DNA of 64,000 nucleotides from Streptomyces sp. NBC_01446. Lineage in GTDB: Bacteria; Actinomycetota; Actinomycetes; Streptomycetales; Streptomycetaceae. The position numbers were made by a program, and so were the translations under genes. The notes under the pieces are model-generated. The model was not told the origin of the DNA, did no database searches, and saw only the letters and a list, made by a program, of their open reading frames with translations. This document shows, one piece after another, positions 9,258-17,634 of the stretch. Numbering within the stretch: the first letter of the stretch is position 1; the number at the start of each line of letters is the position of its first letter. The stretch covers positions 5,294,001 through 5,358,000 of the forward strand of contig NZ_JAPEPO010000001.1 in NCBI RefSeq assembly GCF_026340095.1. The letters run 5' to 3'.

Positions 9258-9287
9258 TATGTACTCGGTATATGTACTGAGTACATA
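9258..9287. promoter_or_regulatory. PadR operator: TATGTACTC-N12-GAGTACATA
   Basis: Perfect 9-bp inverted repeat with a 12-bp spacer that itself contains another TATGTACT half-site. PadR proteins commonly bind ATGT...ACAT dyads (family knowledge). The repeat covers the likely -10 region and ends 9 bases before the padR start. Confidence 0.75.
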
Positions 9288-9344
9288 GTGACGCGGTGAG
9301 CGGTTGAGGTCAGGTCAGAAGTGAGAACTGAAATTCCGCTTACG

Positions 9345-12320
9345 TCACTCCGCGACCGCGTACGCCTCCACCGACCACAGCGAATAGCCGTAGCGCGTGG
9401 CCCGCTTGTCGCCCTGGACCCGTACGAAGCGGGTGTCGCGGGCGTCCATGCGGACCGACTCGCGGCCCCCTTGGCCGTCCTTCACGGTCGCGGCCGTGCG
9501 CCACGACCTCCCGTCGGCGGAGGTCTGGATCCGGTAGCCCTTCGCGTACGCGTCCTGCCAGGTCAGCACGACCTGGCCCAGCCGCACCGGCTTCGCCAGT
9601 TCGACCTGCCACCAGGCGCCGTCCTCGGCGGGCGACGACCAGCGGGTCTCCGGGTCGCCGTCGCTCGCGGCGGACGCCGGGAAGTCCGTGGTCTCGTCGG
9701 CCGAGGACGAGGGCCTGCCCTCGCGGGCCAGGTCCGGGCCGGCCGTACGCGGGTACGCCCGCACCGACACCGTGCGCGTCGTGCCGGCGAAGCTGACCGG
9801 CACGTCGTACGTGCCCGCCGGAGTGCCCTCCGGGACCGTGATGTCGACCGGGGCGCTCACCTGCGTGCCGCGCGGGAGCGAGGCCTGCGCGGGCAGCGCC
9901 ACCTTGATGCCGTGCGGGCCTTTCGCGCGAAGGCGCCCCTCCACGGAGCCCGGCCGCTGCGATGTCAGGTGTGCCGTGACCCGCCGTGCGCCGCCGCCGA
10001 TCTCCGCGTCCAGCTCCGTGCGGGCCAGCTCGAACGAGGCGTCGGGGGAGTCCGCGTACCAGGGGACGACGTGGCGCACGGCGCCCTTCTCGGCGCCGGT
10101 CACGCGGATCGCGTCCGCCCGTACGTCCTTCGGCCTGCGCTCGGTGAACCCGCTGTCCGTGAGCGTGCCCACGGACTTCCAGCCCTCTCCGGGCTCATGG
10201 ACCTGCACGGTGCCCTGCGTGCCGGGGTCGGCCAGGACCGTCACCGCCGTGAGCCGCCGCGCCCGCGGCAGTTTCGCCTCTCCGTCGCGCGTCGCGTCGG
10301 CGCGACCGGTCCCCGCCCACGCCGCGTACGCCTTCTGCGCCCGGTCGAGGAACGGGTCCAGCACGCCCTTGCCGACGGTGACCTGACGGGACTCCAGAGC
10401 GGCGCGCCGACGCTCCAGGAGCCGCGCCGCCCGCCACGCCGCCGCCCCGTCACCGCGGGCCTGCGCGTCGAGCATGTCGACGGCCGTCTCCCCGGCCTCC
10501 CCGTAGCGCGCCAACTGGTCGCTCCAGGGCCGCACTTCGGCGTCCACCGGCGTCGACTCGAGCCGCTCCGGCGTGCGCCGCATCACGGTGAACGCGTCCC
10601 GCAGCTTCTTCGCCGCCGCCTCGTACCGCGCGCGGTCGGTGACCACCGTCGTACGGGAGTCCCAGAAGCCGGAGACGACCGGCTTGAGGTACGCGGACTC
10701 GTCCTCGCCGAGCACGGACGACGCGTCGTTGCCCGCCAGCGCGCCGAGCGCCTCACGAGTGGGCGCGTCACCGCCCGCCAGGTCGTCGATCGCGGCCTTC
10801 CAGGACTCCTGCGGGCGGTAGTCGCGCGGGTTCCACGCGTAGTCCGCCGTCGTGAACAGCGGGATGCGGGAGGCCGCGGGCTGTTCCATCGCGTTGGCGA
10901 GCAGCGCCGCCGAACCCGTCGCCACGGCGGGCTCACGGCCCGTGTAGGGCCCGAGGAAGATGCGGTCCTGCGCGTAGTCGTTGACCGGGTAGTTGTCCAT
11001 CGTGACGAGGTCGTGCGCGGACCCGAACGCGGCCCGCGCGCCCGCCAGTTCGCGCCCGGTGATCGTGCGCGGGACCACGCCGACACCCGTCCACGCCACC
11101 TCGACGGAGTCGTCGAGCCGGCCCGCGAGCGCCCCGCGGTACTCCGTCGACCCGTCCTGGTAGAACTCCGTCGGCATCAGCGACAGCGGCCCCGTACCCG
11201 GGTGCCGCGCCGCGAGGTGCCGGGCCACCGCGTTCGCCACGCGCGCCTGCGCCCGCGCCGCCGCCTTCGGCCCCGAGCCGAACGTCCTCGCGTCCGCCTC
11301 GCAGTGCCACTCGCTGTACGACACGTCCTGGAACTGCAGCTGGAACGCCCGCACACCGAGCGCCCACATGGCGTCCAGTTTGCGGTTCAGGGCCCTGACG
11401 TCGTCGTCCGACGACATGCACATCGCCTGCCCGGGCGCCACGGCCCAGCTCAGCGTCACGTGGTTGGCGCGCGCCCGCTCGGCAAGCGCCCGGAAGTCCG
11501 CGCGCTGGGCGGCCGGATACGTCTCGCGCCACCGCGCCTGCCGGTACAGGTCGTCGCCAGGCGCGTACAGATAGCGGTTCTGCTTGGTGCGCCCCATGAA
11601 GTCGATCTGGTCGAGCCGCTGTTCACGGGTCCACGGGGTCCCGTAGAACCCCTCCGTCAAGCCGCGCACGGCCGTCCCCGGCCAGTCGCGCACGACGACC
11701 CCGGCGACCTTGTGCCCGCTCACCAGCTGCCGGAACGTCTGCACGGCGTGGAACAGGCCGTCGTCGCCGACGCCTTCCATGGCGACGGTGTCCCGGCCGT
11801 CCGTCCGCCCGACGGCGAGCCGGTACCCGCCGGACGGCAGGTCCTTGCGGGCCGACGCCCCGAGAGCGCCGAGCGCCGTCTCGAGGCCCTGTCCGCGGCC
11901 CGGGCGCGCGTCGGCCGCTCCCCAGCCGTCACCGGCCGCGGTCCCGGCGGCCACGGAGCCGATCCGCACCACGAGCGCGGGAGTCGCGGGCAGGGAGCTC
12001 CCGTCGTCGACCTCGGTGATGTGCCGGGCTCCTGCCCCGCGCAGCACGGTGCGCAGCGCGTCCACCGCGTACCGGTCGGCGCCCCGGCCGGTGACGAGGA
12101 CGACCTCGTCGGTCACGGTCACGGACTCCGCGCCGGAGGCGGTACGCAGCGACTGCGGCCGGGGCCACACCGCGGGCGTTCCCGTCTCGCTGTCCCGGTC
12201 ACCCGTGGAGAGCGGGTGACCGGGAGGGGCCGCCACCGCTCCGGAGGCTCCCCCGAGCGCACTGGCGATGACGGCGACAGCGATCGCCGCCGCCCCCTTC
12301 CTGTGGCGCCGGAGCTGCAC
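9345..12320 (-). CDS. Secreted GH84-type beta-N-acetylglucosaminidase with CBM32
   Basis: 991-aa secreted protein. The Sec signal peptide (residues 1-31) ends around AVAAPP. An N-terminal GH20b-like domain (about 45-205) precedes the GH84 barrel, which begins GLTEGFYGTPWTREQRLDQI (220-239). After it come a helical region, a NEW3-like beta domain and a C-terminal F5/8 (CBM32) carbohydrate-binding domain (about 860-991). Family members remove beta-GlcNAc from glycans. The strand-4 motif that normally carries the Asp-Asp catalytic pair reads FQLQFQDV (326-333): Gln331 replaces the first Asp and Asp332 remains. GAGGAG lies 7 bases before GTG 12320. Single-gene unit. Confidence 0.9.
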   Translation of the reverse strand: MQLRRHRKGAAAIAVAVIASALGGASGAVAAPPGHPLSTGDRDSETGTPAVWPRPQSLRTASGAESVTVTDEVVLVTGRGADRYAVDALRTVLRGAGARHITEVDDGSSLPATPALVVRIGSVAAGTAAGDGWGAADARPGRGQGLETALGALGASARKDLPSGGYRLAVGRTDGRDTVAMEGVGDDGLFHAVQTFRQLVSGHKVAGVVVRDWPGTAVRGLTEGFYGTPWTREQRLDQIDFMGRTKQNRYLYAPGDDLYRQARWRETYPAAQRADFRALAERARANHVTLSWAVAPGQAMCMSSDDDVRALNRKLDAMWALGVRAFQLQFQDVSYSEWHCEADARTFGSGPKAAARAQARVANAVARHLAARHPGTGPLSLMPTEFYQDGSTEYRGALAGRLDDSVEVAWTGVGVVPRTITGRELAGARAAFGSAHDLVTMDNYPVNDYAQDRIFLGPYTGREPAVATGSAALLANAMEQPAASRIPLFTTADYAWNPRDYRPQESWKAAIDDLAGGDAPTREALGALAGNDASSVLGEDESAYLKPVVSGFWDSRTTVVTDRARYEAAAKKLRDAFTVMRRTPERLESTPVDAEVRPWSDQLARYGEAGETAVDMLDAQARGDGAAAWRAARLLERRRAALESRQVTVGKGVLDPFLDRAQKAYAAWAGTGRADATRDGEAKLPRARRLTAVTVLADPGTQGTVQVHEPGEGWKSVGTLTDSGFTERRPKDVRADAIRVTGAEKGAVRHVVPWYADSPDASFELARTELDAEIGGGARRVTAHLTSQRPGSVEGRLRAKGPHGIKVALPAQASLPRGTQVSAPVDITVPEGTPAGTYDVPVSFAGTTRTVSVRAYPRTAGPDLAREGRPSSSADETTDFPASAASDGDPETRWSSPAEDGAWWQVELAKPVRLGQVVLTWQDAYAKGYRIQTSADGRSWRTAATVKDGQGGRESVRMDARDTRFVRVQGDKRATRYGYSLWSVEAYAVAE

Positions 12321-12639
12321 AGCTCACTCCTCGTTGGTCTCGGCTCGGTGATGGGACCGGTCATAGGTGTCCCAGGATGGCAACCGAGCCCACCACTGAC
12401 CGGGTCGGAGTGTCAACGGGAGTGGCCGTTGTGCCGCAATTGCCCGGCCGGGAGTGGCCGGAGGGGGTGATTCGCGCCGCTCACCGGCCGAGTCCCGCCC
12501 ATGGAACAGAATGTGACCAGTAACACGTTGTCGGGCCGTTCATGTCTGCGGCCGCGCTCGCTGGGTAGAGCTGCCGAGACCGTCACCCACGAAAAGATCG
12601 ACGACAAGACCCGCGAAGAACCGCGAAAAGGAGGCCTTC
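12321..12639. other. Intergenic region between divergent glycosidase and malQ units
   Basis: This 319-bp stretch holds the divergent promoters. I see a direct repeat GGGAGTGGCCG at 12418-12428 and 12450-12460, and AAAAGGAGG at 12626-12634 serving the small ORF downstream. No RNA gene or convincing palindromic operator is visible. Confidence 0.5.
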
Positions 12640-12885
12640 ATGGCCGCATCAGCGCACCTTCTGCTCTCGGCCCTGTCCAAACAGGCGGACGTCATCCTGC
12701 CCGCCCCCGCCCTGCCGCTGCCGGACGAGTTCGCGTTCGGCGCCGAACTGCCCCTCACCAGCGAACCGCCCCTCGCCGACACGGAGCCGCTGACCAGCGA
12801 GCCCGCCCTCATCGACGTAGCGCCCCTCACGAGCGAGCCGACCCCCTCGGGTCCGGTCGCGGGCCTGGACGCCTCGGGGGTCTAG
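12640..12885 (+). CDS. Small acidic protein with LTSEP repeats, upstream of malQ
   Basis: 81-aa ORF with an excellent ribosome site (AAAAGGAGG, 5 bases before ATG 12640). The N-terminus MAASAHLLLSALSKQADVIL is amphipathic or hydrophobic; the rest is proline- and acid-rich with the motif LTSEP three times (about residues 40-67). It has no cysteine and no recognisable domain. Its TAG stop directly abuts the malQ GTG, so malQ translation is probably coupled to it. It may be a real small protein or a translated leader; function unknown. Confidence 0.6.
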   Translation: MAASAHLLLSALSKQADVILPAPALPLPDEFAFGAELPLTSEPPLADTEPLTSEPALIDVAPLTSEPTPSGPVAGLDASGV

Positions 12886-14985
12886 GTGACGCTGGCCCGG
12901 CTCGCCGCGCTGCACGGGGTCGCCCCGTCCTACTCGCCGTCCCCCGGCCGCACGGTCGAGGCGCCGGACGCCGCGCTCGTCGCCGTCCTCGCCGCCCTCG
13001 GTGTCGACGCGCGCACCCCGGAGTCCGTACGGGACGCGCTGGCCGCGCGTGAGGCGGAGGCCGCGGCGCGCCTGCTGCCCCCGACGGTCGTCCTGTGGGC
13101 CGGTGAACCCGCCCCGGCCTGGGCGCGGGAACTACCCGAAGGCGTGACGCTCCAGCTGGCCACCGAACAGGGTGAACGCGTCGACGGCTGGCGGCCGTCC
13201 AGGTCCGTTCCCCTCGGCATCCACCGGCTGCGCGCCATAGCCCCCGACGGCGCCGCGGCCGACGCCCACCTGATCGTCGCCCCGCCGCGCGTGCGCACCC
13301 CGGGCGAGCGCACGTACGGGCTGCTCGTCCAGCTCTACTCCCTCCTGTCGGCGAAGTCCTGGGGCATGGGCGACCTCGGTGACCTGGCCGACCTCGCGGC
13401 CTGGGCGGGCCGTACCGCCGGCGCCGGGTTCGTGCAGGTCAACCCGCTGCACGCGGCCGTACCCCGCGGGGAAGGCCCCTCGGACCCCTCCCCGTACCGC
13501 CCGTCGTCGCGCCGCTTCCCCGACCCGGTACATCTGCGCGTCGAGGACATCCCCGAGTACGCCTATCTGCCCGACGCCGACCGCGACCGTGTGCGCGGGC
13601 TGCTCACGGAGGCCGCCCGGCTGCGCGACGGCGTCCTGCACAAGGGCGCACTGATCGACCGCGACGCCGTGTGGGACCTCAAGCGCCGCGCCCTCGACCA
13701 CGTCCTGCGCGTCCCGCTCGGCCCCGGCCGCCGCGCCGCCTACTGGGACTTCCTCGCCGAGCAGGGCGAGGACCTGGACCACCACGCCACCTGGTGCGCG
13801 CTCGCCGAGCGGCACGGCCCCGACTGGCACACCTGGCCCGAGCCTCTGCGCGACCCGGGATCGCGCGAAACCGCCGAAGCCCGCGCCGCGTTGATGGACA
13901 GCGTCGACTTCCACAGCCACCTCGCCTGGCTCACCGACGCCCAACTGGCCACCGCCCAGCGCTCCGCGCGCGACGCGGGCATGCCCGTCGGACTCGTCCA
14001 CGACCTGGCCGTGGGCGTACACCCGGAAGGTGCGGACGCCTGGGCCCAGCAGCACGTCTTCGCCGCGGGCATGTCCGTCGGCGCGCCCCCGGACGCCTTC
14101 AACTCCCGCGGCCAGGACTGGGGTCTGCCGCCCTGGCGCCCCGACCGGCTCGCCGCCGTCGGCTACGCCCCGTACCGCGCGCTCCTGCGCGGCCTGCTCG
14201 CCCACGCGGGGGCGGTCCGCATCGACCACGTCATGGGCCTGTTCCGGCTGTGGTGGGTGCCGGCCGGGCAGCCGCCGACCGAGGGCGCGTACGTCCGCTA
14301 CGACGCGGAGGCGATGCTCGCCGTACTCGCCCTGGAGGCCGACCGCGCCGACGCCCTGGTGATAGGCGAGGACCTCGGCACGGTCGAGCCCGGCGTCCGA
14401 GAGGCCCTGGACGCACGCGGGGTGCTCGGCACGTCCGTGCTGTGGTTCGAGCGGGACTGGGACGGCACGGGCCGCCCGGTGCCGCCGGAGCGATGGCGGA
14501 CGGACTGCGTGGCCACCGCCACCACCCACGACCTGCCGTCCACCGCGGCCCGGCTGACCGGCGACCATGTGCGGCTGCGCGACAGCCTCGGCCTCCTCGG
14601 GCGGCCGCTCGCGCGGGAGCAGGCCGAGGCCACGGCGGAAGTCGCCGAGTGGACCGCCCTGTTCGCGCGCCTCGGACTGCTGCCCGGCGGCGGGGGACAG
14701 GGCCCGAGCGAGGAGGAGGAGATCCGCGCCGTCCACCGCTTCCTGCTGCTCACCCCGGCCCGCATGGTCGGCCTCTGGCTGCCCGACGCGGTCGGCGACC
14801 GGCGCCCCCAGAACCTGCCGGGAACCTGGGACGAGTACCCGAACTGGCGGCTCCCGATCGCCGACGCCACCGGCCGTCCGGTCACCTTCGAGGAGCTCAC
14901 GGCCTCGCCGAGGGCGCACGCGCTGATCGAGGTCCTGCGGTCCGGACTGCCCCGTACGGCACCCCCGGGCGCGCGGCCCGTTTAG
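12886..14985 (+). CDS. malQ: 4-alpha-glucanotransferase (amylomaltase, GH77)
   Basis: 699-aa cytosolic enzyme that transfers alpha-1,4-glucan segments between maltodextrins. GH77 landmarks: SWGMGDLGDLADLAAWAG, the nucleophile Asp447 in RIDHVMGLFRLWW, the acid/base Glu495 in GEDLGTVEPGV, and Asp549 in TTHDLPSTAARL. The N-terminal extension of about 140 residues is typical of the long actinobacterial/enterobacterial MalQ type. The start is GTG 12886, immediately after the TAG of the small ORF with GGGGG just upstream, so translation is coupled. No other maltose gene is adjacent. Confidence 0.97.
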   Translation: MTLARLAALHGVAPSYSPSPGRTVEAPDAALVAVLAALGVDARTPESVRDALAAREAEAAARLLPPTVVLWAGEPAPAWARELPEGVTLQLATEQGERVDGWRPSRSVPLGIHRLRAIAPDGAAADAHLIVAPPRVRTPGERTYGLLVQLYSLLSAKSWGMGDLGDLADLAAWAGRTAGAGFVQVNPLHAAVPRGEGPSDPSPYRPSSRRFPDPVHLRVEDIPEYAYLPDADRDRVRGLLTEAARLRDGVLHKGALIDRDAVWDLKRRALDHVLRVPLGPGRRAAYWDFLAEQGEDLDHHATWCALAERHGPDWHTWPEPLRDPGSRETAEARAALMDSVDFHSHLAWLTDAQLATAQRSARDAGMPVGLVHDLAVGVHPEGADAWAQQHVFAAGMSVGAPPDAFNSRGQDWGLPPWRPDRLAAVGYAPYRALLRGLLAHAGAVRIDHVMGLFRLWWVPAGQPPTEGAYVRYDAEAMLAVLALEADRADALVIGEDLGTVEPGVREALDARGVLGTSVLWFERDWDGTGRPVPPERWRTDCVATATTHDLPSTAARLTGDHVRLRDSLGLLGRPLAREQAEATAEVAEWTALFARLGLLPGGGGQGPSEEEEIRAVHRFLLLTPARMVGLWLPDAVGDRRPQNLPGTWDEYPNWRLPIADATGRPVTFEELTASPRAHALIEVLRSGLPRTAPPGARPV

Positions 14986-15005
14986 GTGTTCGCTACGTTT
15001 GCACC

Positions 15006-15245
15006 GTGGACAAGAAGAACGCCCTGCGCGCCGGCGCCCTGGCTGCCGGTACGACGCTGATGATGCTGCTCATGTCGTCCCCCGCGTTCGCGCTGGCGCG
15101 CGACGACGGTGACGACCCCGGTAAGGGCCTCTCCGTCATCGAGACCCTTGGCCTCTATGTCGTTGCGCCGATCGTGCTGTTCCTGGTGATCGCCGGCCTC
15201 GTGATCGTCGGTGACAAGTCCCGCAAGCCGCAGAAGCAGGGCTGA
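15006..15245 (+). CDS. Small membrane protein, conserved hypothetical
   Basis: 79-aa protein. N-terminal signal-like helix (residues 8-30, ending SSPAFA), short acidic linker ARDDGDDPGKG, one transmembrane helix (LYVVAPIVLFLVIAGLVIVG), and a basic tail DKSRKPQKQG. It is probably exported with a cleaved signal and one anchor. No Shine-Dalgarno precedes GTG 15006; TACGTT at 14994-14999 is correctly placed as a -10 for a leaderless mRNA. It lies 20 bases after malQ but probably has its own promoter. No function is assigned. Confidence 0.85.
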   Translation: MDKKNALRAGALAAGTTLMMLLMSSPAFALARDDGDDPGKGLSVIETLGLYVVAPIVLFLVIAGLVIVGDKSRKPQKQG

Positions 15246-15272
15246 CCGCCGCACCTTCTCATTGACGTCTTT

Positions 15273-15318
15273 GCCGAGGGCGTCCTCGTGTGCACCGCGC
15301 ACCGAGGACGCCCTCGGC
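15273..15318. terminator. Strong hairpin terminator, 16-bp perfect stem
   Basis: GCCGAGGGCGTCCTCG (15273-15288) pairs perfectly with 15303-15318 around a 14-base loop. It lies just downstream of the small membrane protein gene and before the convergent TetR gene. Confidence 0.8.
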
Positions 15319-15340
15319 GCGTTCCCGGCGTTGTCCTACG

Positions 15341-15380
15341 GGGGCTACCGGGGGCTACCGGGGGCCGCCGGGGGCTATGG
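15341..15380. repeat. Tandem repeat, 4 x 10 bp (GGGGCTACCG)
   Basis: Two perfect and two degenerate copies in tandem: GGGGCTACCG twice, then GGGGCCGCCG and GGGGCTATGG. It lies in the convergent intergenic region after the hairpin terminator. No function is evident; probably slippage-generated. Confidence 0.8.
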
Positions 15381-15421
15381 GGTGTTCCGCTGGCGTTCCA
15401 CGTGCGCTCGGCCGGGGCGTT

Positions 15422-15994
15422 CTACGGCCGCTCGGCCGTCAGATAGCGCTGGAGGGTCGGCGCCAGCCACTCCACCGTCTCGTCGCGGCCGAGCCCGACG
15501 GCGGGGCCGAAGCGCAGCACGTAGCGGGTGAGCGCGAGACCGAGGACCTGTGACGCGCAGAGCGCGGCCCGCACCGGGGCCTCGGCGGGGTCGGGGCAGA
15601 CGCGCAGGGCGAGCGGCAGCGTCTGCCTCTTGAAGATGTCCTGCATGCGCTCGGCGCCCGCGGCGTTGGTGACGCCCACGCGCAGCAGCGCGGTGAGCAC
15701 CTCGTTCTCCTCCCACAGGTCGAGGAAGTGCCGTACGAGGGTCCGGCCCATGTCGTCGACCGTGATCTCCGCGGGGTCGGGCAGCCGCAGGTCCAGGTCG
15801 ATCGCCGCGGCGAAGAGCCCCTCCTTGTTGCCGTAGTAGCGCATCACCATCGACGGGTCGATCGCCGCGTCCTTGGCGATGGCGCGGATCGTGGCCCGCT
15901 CGTACCCGTCGGCGGCGAAGCGTTCGCGGGCCGCCGCGAGGATCGCGGTGCGGGTGGCGTCCGAGCGTCGTGCCTGCTGGGTGGTTCCTGTCAT
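15422..15994 (-). CDS. TetR-family transcriptional repressor
   Basis: 190-aa regulator. The N-terminal TetR helix-turn-helix runs RTAILAAARERFAADGYERA, then TIRAIAKDAAIDPSMVMRYY (about residues 14-53); the C-terminal ligand and dimer domain ends PTLQRYLTAERP. ATG 15994 is preferred because the reading to 16081 would run through the operator cluster. It is divergent from the flavin monooxygenase gene, whose promoter region carries several CAAC...GTTG dyads, so it most likely represses both itself and the monooxygenase until an aromatic or antibiotic-like ligand appears. Confidence 0.93.
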   Translation of the reverse strand: MTGTTQQARRSDATRTAILAAARERFAADGYERATIRAIAKDAAIDPSMVMRYYGNKEGLFAAAIDLDLRLPDPAEITVDDMGRTLVRHFLDLWEENEVLTALLRVGVTNAAGAERMQDIFKRQTLPLALRVCPDPAEAPVRAALCASQVLGLALTRYVLRFGPAVGLGRDETVEWLAPTLQRYLTAERP

Positions 15995-16010
15995 GCCAAC
16001 AAACGTAGGC

Positions 16011-16081
16011 CAACACCTGTTGACAGTCCAGAGCTGCGCCCCTAGATTTGCCAACAGACGTTGACCAACAAGCGTTGGCAA
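16011..16081. promoter_or_regulatory. Cluster of TetR operators in divergent promoter
   Basis: Three short dyads sharing CAAC/GTTG: CAACACCTGTTG (16011-16022), CAACAGACGTTG (16052-16063) and CCAACAAGCGTTGG (16065-16078). The last two are embedded in a larger palindrome with arms TTGCCAAC (16048-16055) and GTTGGCAA (16074-16081). It fits cooperative TetR binding controlling both divergent genes. Confidence 0.75.
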
Positions 16082-16131
16082 TGAGTGACCGGGTACAACC
16101 GACCTGAGCTCGCAGGCACCAGGAGGCCACC

Positions 16132-17592
16132 ATGAACGGCACCGCTCCTCGCACCGTGATCGTCGTCGGCTCCGGCCCCACCGGCCTGCTCCTCGCCGGC
16201 GACCTCGCAGCCGCGGGTGTCCCCGTCACCGTCGTCGAGAAGCGCCCCCGCAAGATCAGCAACCTCTCCCGGGCCTTCGTCCTGCACGCCCGCACCCTGG
16301 AGCAGCTCGACGCCCGCGGCCTCGCCGACGGCATCGAGGCCAAGGGTCAGGCTCTCGACACGCTGAGCCTCTTCGGCCGTCTCGCCGTCGACCTGAGCGA
16401 CCTCCCCTCCCGCTTCCAGCACCTCCTGGTCCTGCCGCAGTACGAGGTCGAGGCCGCCCTCCAGCAGCGCGCCGACGACGCGGGCGTGACGTTCGCGTAC
16501 GAGAGCGAGGTCGCCGGCCTCACTCAGGACGCGGACGGGGTGACGCTCCAAGTCCGCACGGGAGACGGTGAGCCGACGACGATGCGGGCCGCGTACGTCG
16601 TCGGCACCGACGGCATGCGCAGCGCCGTGCGCGAGAGCGCCGGGCTCCCCTTCCCCGGCAAGTCCGTCATCCGCTCCGTCGTCCTCGCCGACGTGAAGCT
16701 CACCGAGGAGCCCGAGAACGTCCTCACGGTCAACGCCGTCGGCGACGCCTTCGCCTTCATCGCGCCCTTCGGCGACGGCTACTACCGCGTCATCGGCTGG
16801 AACCGCGCGCGCGACGTCCCCGAGTCCGCGCCCCTCGACCTCGACGAGATCAAGGAGGTCACCCGCCTCGCCCTCGGCCGCGACTACGGGATGCGCGAGG
16901 CCCGCTGGATGTCCCGCTTCCACAGTGACGAGCGCCAGGCGCCCGCCTACCGCGTCGGCCGCGTCCTGCTCGCCGGCGACGCCGCGCACGTCCACACGCC
17001 GGCCGGCGGCCAGGGCATGAACACCGGACTCCAGGACGCCGCCAACCTCGGCTGGAAGCTCGCCGCAGTCGTCAACGGCCGTGCGGGAGAAGCCCTGTTG
17101 GACACCTATGAGGCCGAGCGCCACCCCGTCGGGAAGGCCGTCCTGCGCAGCAGCGGCGGCATCGTCAGGCTCGCCATGGCCAACCGGCCCTGGACCCTCG
17201 CGGCCCGCGCCGCCCTCACCGCGTTCCTCGGCCGCGTCCGCCCCGCCCGGAACCGAATGGTCGGCCAGCTCACCGGCATCGGCGTCGCCTATCCGGCCCC
17301 GCGCGGTGCGCACCGCCTCGTCGGCACCCGCGTCCCCGACGTCAGGCTCAAGGAGGGCCGGCTCTACGAGGCGCTGCGCCGGGGCACGTTCGTCCTGATC
17401 GTCCCCGAGGGCGCCCACGACAAGGGCGACGACCGCTACGCCGTCACGCACTGGGCCAGTGGCCGCCGCACGTCACTCCTGGTGCGCCCCGACGGCTACG
17501 TCGCCTGGGCGTCGGACGAGGAGCCGACGGACGGGGGCGTCATCTCCGCCGGTATCCCGGACAGCATCGACTCGTACTCGTTCCGGGCGTAG
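16132..17592 (+). CDS. FAD-dependent aromatic monooxygenase (PheA/TfdB/MhpA family)
   Basis: 486-aa cytosolic flavoprotein hydroxylase. The Rossmann dinucleotide motif VIVVGSGPTGLLLAG is at residues 8-22, the DG motif is GTDGMRSAVRESAG, and the GD motif binding FAD ribityl is LLAGDAAHVHTPAGGQGMNT. The C-terminal thioredoxin-like domain is short. The family hydroxylates phenols, polyketides or rifamycins with NAD(P)H and oxygen; the substrate here is unknown. AGGAGG lies before ATG 16132. It is divergent from and probably repressed by the adjacent TetR regulator, which suggests inducible detoxification or catabolism. Confidence 0.93.
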   Translation: MNGTAPRTVIVVGSGPTGLLLAGDLAAAGVPVTVVEKRPRKISNLSRAFVLHARTLEQLDARGLADGIEAKGQALDTLSLFGRLAVDLSDLPSRFQHLLVLPQYEVEAALQQRADDAGVTFAYESEVAGLTQDADGVTLQVRTGDGEPTTMRAAYVVGTDGMRSAVRESAGLPFPGKSVIRSVVLADVKLTEEPENVLTVNAVGDAFAFIAPFGDGYYRVIGWNRARDVPESAPLDLDEIKEVTRLALGRDYGMREARWMSRFHSDERQAPAYRVGRVLLAGDAAHVHTPAGGQGMNTGLQDAANLGWKLAAVVNGRAGEALLDTYEAERHPVGKAVLRSSGGIVRLAMANRPWTLAARAALTAFLGRVRPARNRMVGQLTGIGVAYPAPRGAHRLVGTRVPDVRLKEGRLYEALRRGTFVLIVPEGAHDKGDDRYAVTHWASGRRTSLLVRPDGYVAWASDEEPTDGGVISAGIPDSIDSYSFRA

Positions 17593-17603
17593 GCGGCCGG
17601 CCG

Positions 17604-17630
17604 GGACCGGGGCGTCCGGGGGGCCGGTCC
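17604..17630. terminator. Short hairpin between convergent genes
   Basis: GGACCGG (17604-17610) pairs with CCGGTCC (17624-17630). It fills most of the 42-bp gap between the monooxygenase and MarR genes and could act in both directions. Confidence 0.45.
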
Positions 17631-17634
17631 GGTC

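Noticed and set aside
15341..15380. Short tandem repeats as a CRISPR array
   Set aside because: Units are 10 bp without spacers; simple tandem repeat only.
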